64,000 nt of DNA from NCBI RefSeq assembly GCF_001293685.1, contig NZ_BCAG01000003.1, forward strand, positions 2,108,001 to 2,172,000. Reading direction: 5' to 3'. Position 1 is the first letter of the stretch; each line of letters opens with the position of its first letter. The position numbers and the translations under genes were made by a program. Source of the DNA: Desulfatitalea tepidiphila (GTDB lineage Bacteria > Desulfobacterota > Desulfobacteria > Desulfobacterales > Desulfosarcinaceae). The notes under the pieces are model-generated. The model was not told the origin of the DNA and did no database searches. It was given only the letters and a program-made list of their open reading frames with translations. Below, in pieces: positions 1-8,476 of this stretch.

Positions 1-1452
1 CACCTGCTCGAGCGGTGGAATTTCAGACGCTTTTTGCTCCGTCACCTGGATCAGATAATATCCATTGCCAAAGTCTTGAATTTCACTGATGTCCATCTTC
101 TGCAATCCCAAGGCGACCTTGGCAAATTCAGCGCCATTGTTGATCCTCTCTTCTTGGGGACCCTCCGGACCGAAAAAGTCGGTCTGAAAAACAGGCAGTT
201 GATTCTGTTGGGCGGCTGCAGCCAGGTCATCTCCATCATAGACCGCATCATACATCGACTCTGCTTTCTGGAGAGCGATTTTACCGGCCTGCTCGTCAAT
301 GATTTTTTCCCGGATGCGATCGGTCGCTTCCACCAGACTCTCAATCTTTGCCTCGTTGATCTTTTCAACTTTAATCAGATGCCATCCGAAACGGCTCCTT
401 ACCGGTTCACTGATCTCACCGGCCTGCATTGCAAAGGCCTTATCCGCAAAGGGCTTGACCATTTCATCTCTTTTGAAAGCTCCCAGATAACCGTCTTGTT
501 CACGGGAAGGCCCCTCGGAATGTTTTCGGGCCAGCTGGTCAAAAGGCTCACCCGCTTTGGCCAGCTTAAAAACCTCCTCGGCCCTCTTCTGTTGGTCGGC
601 GACAGTTTGTTCATCGGCATCTTCATCGAGCTTAAAAAGAATATGACGTGCCTCGACGGTTTTTTCGCGTTTGAACTCGTCAGGATGTTCGTTGTAATAC
701 TGCGCGATCTGCTCGTCCGTCACCTTCACTTCGGCCTTATAAGCCGTCGGATCAAAATGGAGGTAGACGACTTTGACTTGGGGATCGGTCTTGTATTGTT
801 CCTTATGTTCCTCAAAATAGGTTTCGACTTCTGGCCTGGTCACGGTAATATCTTTATATCGTTCAGGAGAGAACACCACATAATTCAGATTCACTTCGGC
901 ATTGTACCAATCATACCACTGGCGAGCTTCCTCCTCTGTCACAATCGCACTGTTGGCCACCAGCTCTCGCAATTGGTCCATTAGCAAATCCTGCCTCAAG
1001 CCGTCACGGAACTCCGCGGTCGTAACCCTATTCTGCGCCAGAATGTAACTCGCACGCTGTTCGTCAAAAACTCCGTTGTTCTGGAAAGCCGGAATAGCAT
1101 AAATCGCCTGATCCAATGTTTCTTCGGCAATTTGAAGATCCAAACGTTCCGCCTCCTGAACCATCAACACCTGATCTATGAGCTGATTCAGAGCCTGCTC
1201 TTTGAGGTTGAGGTTTTGGAGCAACCCATTGTCCAAGGCCCCACCATACATACGACGATACTGCTCGAGCAACCGATCGTAGTGCTGCCGGTAGGCCGTA
1301 TAGGAAATCGCCTCATCGTTGACCTCGGCAACCGTGTTCGCTTGCCGGGTGGTAAAACTACCAACGCCCCAAAACACAAAAACAACGACGATGGCGAACA
1401 GCACCACCTTGATCATCCAGTTGCCTGCTTGCTTGCGCATAATACTGAGCAT
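1..1452 (-). CDS. SurA/PpiD-type peptidylprolyl isomerase, C-terminus cut by window edge
   Basis: Envelope foldase: a membrane-anchored periplasmic chaperone with a parvulin domain that isomerises X-Pro bonds during folding of exported proteins. The 484 visible codons read open from ATG 1452 to base 1. A short cytoplasmic tail is followed by one hydrophobic segment (about residues 12-30, containing VVLFAIVVVFVFWG), a SurA-N-like helical region (about 35-210), and a parvulin domain from about residue 262 with the typical ARHILFK entry and a GYLGAF segment. The ATG follows AGGAGAG at nine bases. The single N-terminal anchor makes it PpiD-like rather than soluble SurA. PpiD proteins usually exceed 600 residues, so roughly a quarter to a third is missing at the left edge. 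The family is clear, the exact orthologue is not. Confidence 0.9.
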   Translation of the reverse strand, partial: MLSIMRKQAGNWMIKVVLFAIVVVFVFWGVGSFTTRQANTVAEVNDEAISYTAYRQHYDRLLEQYRRMYGGALDNGLLQNLNLKEQALNQLIDQVLMVQEAERLDLQIAEETLDQAIYAIPAFQNNGVFDEQRASYILAQNRVTTAEFRDGLRQDLLMDQLRELVANSAIVTEEEARQWYDWYNAEVNLNYVVFSPERYKDITVTRPEVETYFEEHKEQYKTDPQVKVVYLHFDPTAYKAEVKVTDEQIAQYYNEHPDEFKREKTVEARHILFKLDEDADEQTVADQQKRAEEVFKLAKAGEPFDQLARKHSEGPSREQDGYLGAFKRDEMVKPFADKAFAMQAGEISEPVRSRFGWHLIKVEKINEAKIESLVEATDRIREKIIDEQAGKIALQKAESMYDAVYDGDDLAAAAQQNQLPVFQTDFFGPEGPQEERINNGAEFAKVALGLQKMDISEIQDFGNGYYLIQVTEQKASEIPPLEQV

Positions 1453-1644
1453 GCCGATTTCTCTCCTGAGCCGGCTTCGCCGGAGTATGAAAGTAGAAAG
1501 ATGTGCGGGCCAGAAAGATGGCGTATGGCATGGTTTGAATCATCCTGACCTCCTTCTGCCGCACATCCGTTTCAAGGGATCTTTTGCATTAAAGACCTTC
1601 AATGAAATCCGTTCTGACAAAATCCTTCATGCATTAAACGAGGA

Positions 1645-1673
1645 ATATTAGGCGGTATTGCCATCTTTGTCAA
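1645..1673 (-). promoter_or_regulatory. Sigma70-type promoter for the foldase gene
   Basis: On the minus strand a perfect TTGACA (1668-1673) is separated by 17 bases from TAATAT (1645-1650). A start near 1638 would give a leader of about 185 nt before the ATG at 1452. Apart from this promoter and the tRNA promoter, nothing is seen in the 337-base gap 1453-1789. Confidence 0.55.
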
Positions 1674-1746
1674 TCATTACAAGCACCCTGCGAAGATGGT
1701 ATCGGCCCAAGAGTGATTGTTTCTGCTAAACTATTTAAAAATTGCG

Positions 1747-1775
1747 TTGACAGAAGATTATCAGTTTGTTAGGTA
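1747..1775 (+). promoter_or_regulatory. Promoter of tRNA-Ala
   Basis: A perfect TTGACA at 1747-1752, a 17-base spacer and TAGGTA at 1770-1775 lie 15 bases upstream of the mature tRNA 5' end. The -10 box is weak, but the position and spacing fit a stable-RNA promoter. Confidence 0.5.
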
Positions 1776-1789
1776 GCCCATTCACGTTC

Positions 1790-1865
1790 GGGGCTGTAGC
1801 TCAGCTGGGAGAGCGCATGACTGGCAGTCATGAGGTCAGGGGTTCGATCCCCCTCAGCTCCACCA
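1790..1865 (+). tRNA. tRNA-Ala (GGC)
   Basis: A 76-nt cloverleaf with encoded CCA. Acceptor stem GGGGCTG pairs with CAGCTCC, D-arm GCTC/GAGC, anticodon stem CATGA/TCATG around loop CTGGCAG (anticodon GGC), T-arm AGGGG/CCCCT with TTCGATC. It decodes GCC/GCU alanine codons. It has its own promoter and terminator, so it is probably monocistronic. Confidence 0.97.
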
Positions 1866-1878
1866 AATTTTAAATATA

Positions 1879-1914
1879 CGGGGACTGTCTAATCAAACAG
1901 TCCCCGTTTTTTTT
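1879..1914 (+). terminator. Intrinsic terminator after tRNA-Ala
   Basis: Ten-base stem CGGGGACTGT / ACAGTCCCCG with an 8-nt loop, followed by eight T residues, 13 bases after the tRNA. Confidence 0.93.
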
Positions 1915-2022
1915 GATGGATAAGAAATCCGGTCTAGATAGAGATGAATCGCAACGGCGCCTCGGCACAAGACGATAAATCGCCGAACGCGCTGTTTGGC
2001 GTCCATGAGAGAAACAAACCCC

Positions 2023-3756
2023 TCAGCTCATGTGGCTATATATAAAGGTGAGGATACCGGTCAGCACGAAAAGACTCTCGACCATGAACTGCAGCTGCAA
2101 ACCGGATAAAAGGTGTTCACGTTCATAGGCCGCTATGATCGTCCACAACAGTGCCGGGCAAAAAATCAAGTAAAAAGCTAAACTGGAGAAGCATGCTCCC
2201 CAACTGCCAACCAGCAACAGCGCCGTAATCACGGCCAGAATGGTCTTGACCAACTTCAACGAGCGGCCGGCGCCGATGAGCGTGGGAATCGTCTCTTTCC
2301 CCACGATGCGATCGCCCTGCATATCCAGAATGTCGAAAAACGCCGTGCGTCCGAATACGATCCCGGAAGCCCAGGCCACGGCGAGCAGCCCGCACCCCCA
2401 CTGGCCACCCGGGGAGGCCAGGGCCGGAAGTCCAGCGGTGACGACCCCCCAAGCCAGGGCGATCAAAACTGTCTTGGAGCCGGGCAGGTCCCTGATCCGT
2501 CTTTGCTTCAGTCTGGGCAAAATGCCGGTTGGGAACAACCGCACATTGTATGACAGACCGAGCAAGCTCATGGCCAGCAGGGTCCAGAACGAGGCGACAC
2601 CCATTTGATAGGCTGATACCAGGCCTAAAGTGCCGGCCCCCAGGGCCACCGTGGTCAATATCCTCTTGTGCCGGGTGTAGAATCTTTCCCTGTCCGGATC
2701 ATTGTATCGATCCTCGGCCCTGCCTGTAAGATGGTTCAAGGTATGCATCGACATGACATAGAGCATGGCCACGAGCAGCGCTGAAAACGTGGCGGACAGT
2801 CCCTGGAGTCGCGCGGCGGCAAAACCGAGGCAACCGGCACCGATAGCGACATAGGCATTTGTCAACACCATCAGACGCTGGGCCTGGAAAACGCCGTAAC
2901 GCCATCCCCCCTTCTGGCTCAACAGCATCTGATCGATGGCGCCCACGATGCGTTTGATGATCCAGGTCGGTGTGGATGCACCCGCCGTAATGCCGATGGT
3001 ATCGAATCGGGACAACTCATTAAAATCGAGTTCCGCCTCGGTCTCCACATGGTAGACGGGTTTGCCGGTCTGCCCCACAATTTCGGCCAACCGCCGGGTA
3101 TTACCACTGTTCTTGCCGCCCACCACGATGACGGCGTCCACCTCAAGTGACAGCTGGCGCACCTCTTCCTGGCGCTTCTCGGTGGAGTCGCAAATGGTAT
3201 CGAATACTGTATAGTGCGGGCGGTGCGCGGCGACCCATGCCTTCACTTCCCGGTAGAAGCTCTGGTTCTGGGTGGTCTGGGCGACGACGATGGCTTGCTC
3301 GAAATGAGGCAATGCCTGCAGCGCATCCAATGACCCCACGACATGTGCCAAGGGTCCGGCGAATCCTTGCAGGCTGATCACTTCGGGATGATCCTGGTCG
3401 CCCACGATAATCGCGGCATACCCCTTTCGGGCATGGCTCTTGATAATCGATTGAACTTTGACCACTCGCGGGCAGGTCGCATCGATGACATTGAAACCGG
3501 CTCGCTTCAGCTGTTGTTTGGTTTCGGGCGGAACGCCGTGAGCGCGAACCAGAACGGTGCCGTTTCCCTTTTCAGGAATCTGCTTAAGAATGGTCACACC
3601 CCGTTCGGAGAACAATTCGAGAACTTGAGGGTTGTGAATCAGCGGCCCATAGGTATAAATCGGCTGCTGCTGGCGGGTTGAGGCGTCCAGGGCCAATTCC
3701 ACTGCCCGGCGCACGCCCATGCAGAATCCGGCGGTCTTGGCGATGATGATCTTCAT
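2023..3756 (-). CDS. ispH: IspH (HMBPP reductase) fused to a UbiA-like membrane domain
   Basis: Residues 1-280 are a complete IspH/LytB, the [4Fe-4S] enzyme that reduces HMBPP to IPP and DMAPP at the end of the MEP pathway. The three cluster cysteines are C12 (GFCMG), C95 (ATCPRV) and C189 (TICDST). The DHPE, TTQN, GGKNSGNT and TAGASTP motifs are also present. Usual IspH proteins end near residue 280-310. Here the frame continues for about 290 more residues of multi-pass membrane protein resembling UbiA prenyltransferases, with an acidic loop around N341/D349/D353 and a second loop FFDILDMQGDRIVGKETIP (D475, D478, D482). The ATG start is clear from the universal IspH N-terminus. The IspH assignment is firm; prenyltransferase activity of the second domain is inferred from its motifs. 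It is the last gene of the leftward parA-parB run. Confidence 0.93.
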   Translation of the reverse strand: MKIIIAKTAGFCMGVRRAVELALDASTRQQQPIYTYGPLIHNPQVLELFSERGVTILKQIPEKGNGTVLVRAHGVPPETKQQLKRAGFNVIDATCPRVVKVQSIIKSHARKGYAAIIVGDQDHPEVISLQGFAGPLAHVVGSLDALQALPHFEQAIVVAQTTQNQSFYREVKAWVAAHRPHYTVFDTICDSTEKRQEEVRQLSLEVDAVIVVGGKNSGNTRRLAEIVGQTGKPVYHVETEAELDFNELSRFDTIGITAGASTPTWIIKRIVGAIDQMLLSQKGGWRYGVFQAQRLMVLTNAYVAIGAGCLGFAAARLQGLSATFSALLVAMLYVMSMHTLNHLTGRAEDRYNDPDRERFYTRHKRILTTVALGAGTLGLVSAYQMGVASFWTLLAMSLLGLSYNVRLFPTGILPRLKQRRIRDLPGSKTVLIALAWGVVTAGLPALASPGGQWGCGLLAVAWASGIVFGRTAFFDILDMQGDRIVGKETIPTLIGAGRSLKLVKTILAVITALLLVGSWGACFSSLAFYLIFCPALLWTIIAAYEREHLLSGLQLQFMVESLFVLTGILTFIYSHMS

Positions 3757-3783
3757 CGGTTCAGAAGCAAGGATCCGATGGTA

Positions 3784-3969
3784 TCACGACCTGAGAACGA
3801 TACGATGATCGACAAGGGACAAGGCCTCAATCTTGGCTTTGATAAATTTCTGTTCACCGAAAATATTGACGAGTCGCAAGCCCTCTTCTTCAGGCTCGAC
3901 CTTGTCTACGGACTCCATAATCAACTGCTCGGATTCTCCTTCACGCAAGTAGGCATTGGCTTCACACAT
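3784..3969 (-). CDS. CooT-like small nickel-binding protein
   Basis: A 61-residue protein starting Met-Cys-Glu-Ala. It matches the CooT family (about 60-65 residues), in which Cys2 helps bind one Ni(II) per dimer for delivery to CO dehydrogenase. Visible family features are the MC start, the central LVNIFGEQKFIKAKI strand region and the ending LVDHRIVL. It lies 20 bases after the DUF3842 gene and 27 bases before ispH on the same strand. A second CooT-like protein occurs at 60689. Family membership is fairly secure; the client enzyme is unknown. Confidence 0.8.
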   Translation of the reverse strand: MCEANAYLREGESEQLIMESVDKVEPEEEGLRLVNIFGEQKFIKAKIEALSLVDHRIVLRS

Positions 3970-3989
3970 AATTTTGACCTCGATTAAAA

Positions 3990-4433
3990 CTATTCGTTCA
4001 ATAGAATATGACGTTTCAGGTGTTGGTCAACCAGCTCATCCACCAGGTGCGGCAATGGCATGGCTGATGCTCCGACGACGGTGATGTTCTCCTGGGACAG
4101 GGGTAGAATTAATTTTGGAGAAGGAGAGGAGGCGATGGCTGCAGCCATTTTGGGTGTCACCTCACCCATCATGGCGTTAGCCAGGATGATTCCCATGGCA
4201 CCGATGATGATATCCGCCGTGCTGACCGTTTGTACGATGGCATTTTCGCCGGAAGCCCCCCGGTTGGCCTTGGCCTTCAACATTTGGGCGGTGGCGATGG
4301 CATTGGTCCCCAAGGCAATGATCTCCACCGATTCGCCGTAAACCTCCTTGAGCCGCTTAATGATAACACTTCCGATCCCGCCCCCCTGGCCGTCGACGAC
4401 ACAAATTCTTTTTCGTTTAACACTTCCGCTCAA
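3990..4433 (-). CDS. DUF3842 family protein
   Basis: A small soluble protein of about 147 residues with the family signature ICVVDGQGGGIGSVIIKRL, which looks like a Rossmann-type glycine-rich turn, then ALGTNAIAT, and an alanine-rich stretch with GAMGIILANAMMGEVTP. No function is established for DUF3842. Two TTG starts are possible. The one at 4433 has GGAG eight bases upstream and was chosen. The one at 4469 adds 12 residues and lacks a visible ribosome binding site. The gene is 20 bases upstream of a CooT-like gene, so a metal-related role is a guess from context. Confidence 0.78.
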   Translation of the reverse strand: MSGSVKRKRICVVDGQGGGIGSVIIKRLKEVYGESVEIIALGTNAIATAQMLKAKANRGASGENAIVQTVSTADIIIGAMGIILANAMMGEVTPKMAAAIASSPSPKLILPLSQENITVVGASAMPLPHLVDELVDQHLKRHILLNE

Positions 4434-4540
4434 GGAAATATCTCCAGTTTGGAAGACACGGTTATCCAAACAAAAGTGTTCAGGCCGACTTACCCGGCCG
4501 CCTCTTCTTCATTCCAACGTGATAGACGACGCCGTCGCCG

Positions 4541-5059
4541 CTAAAGTTTGGACAGCACTTTGTTCATTTTGCGCTTTCGCTTGGGCAGGCGTCGGGATGG
4601 CCCAGTTTTTTTGGTTGTGGCCTGCCATCCCGATGCGGAAGCCGTCTCCTCCGCCCCTTTCGAATCCATATATTGTGCCATTTCCAGGCGTTCGTCAAAT
4701 TCGGCGGAACCGATCGTCGCAGCGCCATTGGCAACGGCGAAATCGATGATCTCCCGGTCTGAGCTGACCACCAGAGCGTTGGCCTTCTCGCGGCCGAGGA
4801 TCCGTTTGATCACCTCGTCGGCCAACTCACCGGCTTTCGAAAACCGCAACCGGATTCCCTTGGCCTGATCGCGCCGGGGCATCCCCGGCTCGGCATCGCC
4901 GCCGTCGAACACGATGGTCACAGGAAACGGCTTCAGCTTCCGGTAAGCGGCCACGGCTTCCACCAGCGCCTCACGGCCAGCCTGCAGATCATAACGGTCG
5001 ATGCGCTTCAGCCGCTGGGATTGGCGTATCAAATTATATCCGTCGATGACGATGTGCAT
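4541..5059 (-). CDS. NYN-domain (YacP-like) putative RNA endonuclease
   Basis: A PIN-like NYN fold protein of about 172 residues. It begins MHIVIDGYNLIRQ, the canonical first acidic motif of NYN/YacP proteins. VTIVFDGGDAEPG, a segment with ADEVIKRIL, and the VVSSDREI acidic motif follow, as in the Mg-dependent catalytic site of the family (Bacillus Rae1/YacP). The C-terminus is lysine/arginine-rich (KKTGPSRRLPKRKRK), which suggests nucleic-acid contact. A TTG eight codons upstream (5083) could also start it, but the ATG at 5059 begins exactly at the conserved strand. It sits between parB and DUF3842. Confidence 0.85.
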   Translation of the reverse strand: MHIVIDGYNLIRQSQRLKRIDRYDLQAGREALVEAVAAYRKLKPFPVTIVFDGGDAEPGMPRRDQAKGIRLRFSKAGELADEVIKRILGREKANALVVSSDREIIDFAVANGAATIGSAEFDERLEMAQYMDSKGAEETASASGWQATTKKTGPSRRLPKRKRKMNKVLSKL

Positions 5060-5163
5060 AAGATCCGGAATCGAAGGAAGCAACGGCTGCAGTCTTTGGC
5101 CTCAGACCTCCCGATGCGGACCAGCTGTAAATCTCCTGCAGCAATTCCTTCGGGCAAAAGAAA

Positions 5164-6075
5164 TCAAAGGGCGTTCAACAGCTCCAGGAGGCGGTTCAAA
5201 TCTTCGGTGCTGTAGAACTCGATTTCCAACCGGCCCTTTTTCCCCCGACGCTTGATTTGAACCTTGGTGCCAAATCGTCGTGCCAGGGATTCGGCGACCG
5301 TGTTCAGGTGGCGATCTTCTGAAGTGTTCTTTTTTCGCTCGATCGTCTCGGTGGCATCGCGAAGCCGCTTGACCAACTCCTCGGTCTGTCTCACCGAGAG
5401 TCCTTTGCGCAAAATCGCCCGCCAAGCCGCATTCTGCTGGGTCGGTGTATCCGCACCCAAAAGCGCCCGCGCGTGGCCCATGCTCAGCTGACCTTCGGTA
5501 ATGCTGATTTTGATGGGCTCCGGCAGCTGGCGCAAGCGGAGAAAATTGGCCACCGCCGAGCGACTCTTTCCCACCTTCTGGGCCGCCTGCTCCTGGGTGA
5601 GGCCGAATTCTTCGATCAGTCGATGATAGGCGTCGGCCTCTTCCATGGGATTGAGGTTTTCGCGCTGGATGTTTTCAACGATCGACATCTCGAGCATTTC
5701 CGCATCCGAGACGCGCTTGACCACCACCGGGACCTTCTTCAGCCCGGCCATTTTGGCTGCCCGAAGCCGCCGTTCACCGGCAACCAGCTCGTACCCCATG
5801 TCGATCGGACGAACCAGCAATGGTTGCAGAACACCCTGCTCACGAATCGAAGCACTCAACTGTGCCAGTTCTTCTTCGGCAAAATGGGACCGCGGCTGGA
5901 AACGATTGGGTTGGAGCATGTCGATGTCGCATTCCAGGTATCCCTGCTTGTCTGCACTGGTTTGCATGTCGTAAACCGACTCCCCACCGGGAATCAGTGC
6001 ATCCAGGCCTCTTCCTAGTGCCATTTTTTTCCTTTTCCTGGCTACCGTGTCAGCAGGCTTTTGCATATCTGCCAT
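5164..6075 (-). CDS. parB: Chromosome-partitioning protein ParB
   Basis: A 303-residue ParB/Spo0J DNA- and CTP-binding partition protein. It has the LGRGLDALIPGG N-terminal motif, a ParB/sulfiredoxin-like region with PLLVRP and the GERRLRAA box, the NIQRENLNPMEEA motif, a helix-turn-helix around LTQEQAAQKVGKSRSAVANFLRL, and a C-terminal dimerisation segment. The ATG follows GAGG at seven bases. It lies 91 bases downstream of parA in the same direction. No parS-like GTTTCAC palindrome was noticed within the pair. Confidence 0.97.
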   Translation of the reverse strand: MADMQKPADTVARKRKKMALGRGLDALIPGGESVYDMQTSADKQGYLECDIDMLQPNRFQPRSHFAEEELAQLSASIREQGVLQPLLVRPIDMGYELVAGERRLRAAKMAGLKKVPVVVKRVSDAEMLEMSIVENIQRENLNPMEEADAYHRLIEEFGLTQEQAAQKVGKSRSAVANFLRLRQLPEPIKISITEGQLSMGHARALLGADTPTQQNAAWRAILRKGLSVRQTEELVKRLRDATETIERKKNTSEDRHLNTVAESLARRFGTKVQIKRRGKKGRLEIEFYSTEDLNRLLELLNAL

Positions 6076-6166
6076 TTTTATTCCTCATGCAGATCCCAAC
6101 CATAGGCCGTGGATCCGTGTGGCGTCGGTTTCACACACTGTGTACCGGCTCAATCGAGTGCTAAAA

Positions 6167-6937
6167 TCAGTTGACCAGATCCCTGGTCATGATCTCCCGG
6201 GCCAGTGCAAAATAGCTCTGTGATCCGACCGAAGCCGCATCATAGAGCAAAATAGGTTTGCCGAAACTGGGCGATTCCCCCAAGCGGACATTGCGCGGAA
6301 TAATGGTTTTATATACCAGTTCCTTAAAATGAGACTCCGCATCATCGGCCACCTGATGCGACAAATTGGTGCGTTTGTCGAACATGGTCAGTAAGATGCC
6401 TGAAATTTTAAGGTGAGGGTTCAGGCTCTGTCGAATCCTCTGGAAGGTCTGAATGAGTTGGCTCAACCCCTCCAACGCATAAAACTCGCACTGCAACGGT
6501 ATCAGCAGGGCATCGGCGGCTGTCATGGCATTGACCGTGAGCAGACTCAACGATGGCGGACAATCCACAATAATATAATCGAAATCAGACCGAACCGGAT
6601 CCAGCAGGCGCTTGAGTGCCTTCTCACGGTCGGGTTCGTCCATCATCTCCACATCGAATCCGATGAGTTCGACCCGCGAAGGCAGCACCTTGAGGGCATC
6701 GATTTGCGAATCGACAATCAGCTCGCGGGCGTTGGCCTCTCCGATCATGCCGTGATAAAGTGTTTGACGGATGCAGTTCTTGTCCAGACCGATACCCGTG
6801 GTCGCATTGGCTTGTGGATCGCAATCGACCAGTAGCGTCCGTTTCTCGAATATGGCCATTGCCGCGGAGAGATTGACCGCTGTAGTGGTTTTGCCCACGC
6901 CCCCCTTTTGGTTGGCTATGCAGATGATCTGTCCCAT
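6167..6937 (-). CDS. parA: Chromosome-partitioning ATPase ParA (Soj)
   Basis: A 256-residue ParA-type Walker ATPase that binds DNA non-specifically and moves ParB-parS complexes. It has the deviant Walker A KGGVGKTTTAVNLSAAMA at residues 11-28, LLVDCDPQANAT (A'), and the Walker B strand YIIVDCPPSLSLL. Length and motifs are typical of chromosomal Soj. It is divergent from the M48 protease gene across a 53-base gap that contains a small inverted repeat. Confidence 0.97.
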   Translation of the reverse strand: MGQIICIANQKGGVGKTTTAVNLSAAMAIFEKRTLLVDCDPQANATTGIGLDKNCIRQTLYHGMIGEANARELIVDSQIDALKVLPSRVELIGFDVEMMDEPDREKALKRLLDPVRSDFDYIIVDCPPSLSLLTVNAMTAADALLIPLQCEFYALEGLSQLIQTFQRIRQSLNPHLKISGILLTMFDKRTNLSHQVADDAESHFKELVYKTIIPRNVRLGESPSFGKPILLYDAASVGSQSYFALAREIMTRDLVN

Positions 6938-6948
6938 CGGCGGGACAC

Positions 6949-6965
6949 TACCATAAAAGATGGTA
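6949..6965. promoter_or_regulatory. Inverted repeat in the parA / M48 divergent intergenic
   Basis: TACCAT and ATGGTA arms separated by AAAAG sit in the 53-base divergent spacer. They could be an operator or leader hairpin for parA. The site is short and may be chance. Confidence 0.3.
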
Positions 6966-6990
6966 TTTGAAAAGCGGTTAAGAATGTGAC

Positions 6991-8463
6991 ATGATGAGCA
7001 TTTTAGAAAAGATGAACCAACTCAAGGGGATCATGAGAAAAGGGCTTAGAAAATCATTCAATCGTCTCGGTCTGGCACTTTCCCTTCTGGTGTCGATGGT
7101 TTGGTGCACCCCCGCCCACGCCATTTCGATCAAAGAGGAAAAGGAGCTCTCCCAGGAATTTATGCGTTATGTGCATCGCTATTACGACCTCGTCGAAGAT
7201 CCGCTCATAAACGCCTACGTTAATGACGTCGGTCAGAAAATATTGGCCAAAATACCGACGCAACCGTTCGATTATCGATTCTTTGTCATCAAGGAAAACG
7301 TATACAACGCCTTTGCCATCCCCGCGGGGTATATCTTCATTAACAGCGGCATGTTGTTGGCGATGGAACACGAAGATGAGCTGGCCGGTATTCTGGCCCA
7401 TGAAATCTCCCATGTGGTCTGCCGCCACATTTCCCAACGCATCGAGCGATCCAAGAAACTCGATTTGGCGACCATGGCTGGCGTCGTGGCAGGCGTCTTT
7501 TTAGGCGTGGCCGGTGGTTCCGCCGAAGCGGCCCAGGCGCTCACCCTCGGATCCATGGCGGCCGGCCAGACCCTCGCATTGGCTTATAGTCGCGAAGATG
7601 AGAGCCAGGCCGACCAGTTCGGGTTGGCCTACCTCGAAGAAGCAGGGTACTCGGCCGAAGGTCTGCTGATAATCCTGAAGAAAATCCGCAGTCGCCAGTG
7701 GTTCGGCACCAGCCAGATCCCAACCTACATGATGACGCACCCCGCGGTGGAGGATCGCATTGCCCATATCGACGCGTGGTTGAGCACGAGGCAAACAGCC
7801 GATCCGCAACACCATCTGACTGCCGGCCCATCGAAACAGCTGCAGCGCGTGCAATATCGCTTGCGTGCGCTCTATGCGGAGCCCAACGGCGCCGCCCAAT
7901 TTTTTGAGGCCATCCTTAAAAAGACTCCATCGGACGCCGATGCGGCCCACGCCTACGGTCTGTTGTTGGCCCGCATGGGGAAACGTCAGGAAGCCTTTGA
8001 TTATCTCCAAACGGCGCTGGCCGTGAATCCATTGGATCCAACCCTCCTCAGTGATCTGGGAAAAGTCCATTTTTCAGACGGTAATACCAAAGAGGCGTTG
8101 AAGATACTGCAGGGGGCCGCGTCGTTGCCCGGCAGGAACTCGGAGGGGTTATTCTACCTTGGACGCACCTATATGGAACTTGGTGATTTCAACAATGCCG
8201 TCGACATCTTCGAGAATTTGCTCGAAGCCAATAGCGGGTATACTGCGGCCTACCTGGCACTCGGTCAGACCTATGGAAAACTGGCCCGTATCCCTGAAGC
8301 CCATTATTTCCTGGGTATTTATCATTACGAACTGGGAGATGACCGCACGGCACAGTACCACTTGTCACGCGCCCAGCAAGGCCTGAACGACCCAAAAAAG
8401 ATCGAAAAAACCCGAAGGCTCTTAGAAGCCATCGGCAAATTACCGGCCGAACAGACGCAATGA
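6991..8463 (+). CDS. M48 family metalloprotease with C-terminal TPRs (BepA/YfgC-like)
   Basis: A periplasmic zinc protease/chaperone of the BepA type involved in outer-membrane protein quality control. A signal-peptide-like stretch (about residues 20-44, ending TPAHA) is followed by the peptidase domain with HEISH (137-141) as zinc ligands and catalytic Glu, and ESQAD (204-208) supplying the third ligand. TPR helices fill about residues 300-470 (for example AYGLLLARMGKRQEAFDYL). A later ATG at 7033, just after AAGGGG, would give a shorter, more typical signal peptide. The upstream ATG is kept because both are possible. It converges on the EF-G gene with a 13-base gap. Confidence 0.92.
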   Translation: MMSILEKMNQLKGIMRKGLRKSFNRLGLALSLLVSMVWCTPAHAISIKEEKELSQEFMRYVHRYYDLVEDPLINAYVNDVGQKILAKIPTQPFDYRFFVIKENVYNAFAIPAGYIFINSGMLLAMEHEDELAGILAHEISHVVCRHISQRIERSKKLDLATMAGVVAGVFLGVAGGSAEAAQALTLGSMAAGQTLALAYSREDESQADQFGLAYLEEAGYSAEGLLIILKKIRSRQWFGTSQIPTYMMTHPAVEDRIAHIDAWLSTRQTADPQHHLTAGPSKQLQRVQYRLRALYAEPNGAAQFFEAILKKTPSDADAAHAYGLLLARMGKRQEAFDYLQTALAVNPLDPTLLSDLGKVHFSDGNTKEALKILQGAASLPGRNSEGLFYLGRTYMELGDFNNAVDIFENLLEANSGYTAAYLALGQTYGKLARIPEAHYFLGIYHYELGDDRTAQYHLSRAQQGLNDPKKIEKTRRLLEAIGKLPAEQTQ

Positions 8464-8476
8464 CGCAGCCCTTGAA

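Noticed and set aside
34-984. 316-codon plus-strand frame at the window start
   Set aside because: Antisense of the foldase gene, which runs off the window and carries the parvulin motifs.
6110-6140. GTTTCACACACTGTG considered as a parS site between parA and parB
   Set aside because: It does not match the GTTTCACGTGAAAC palindrome.
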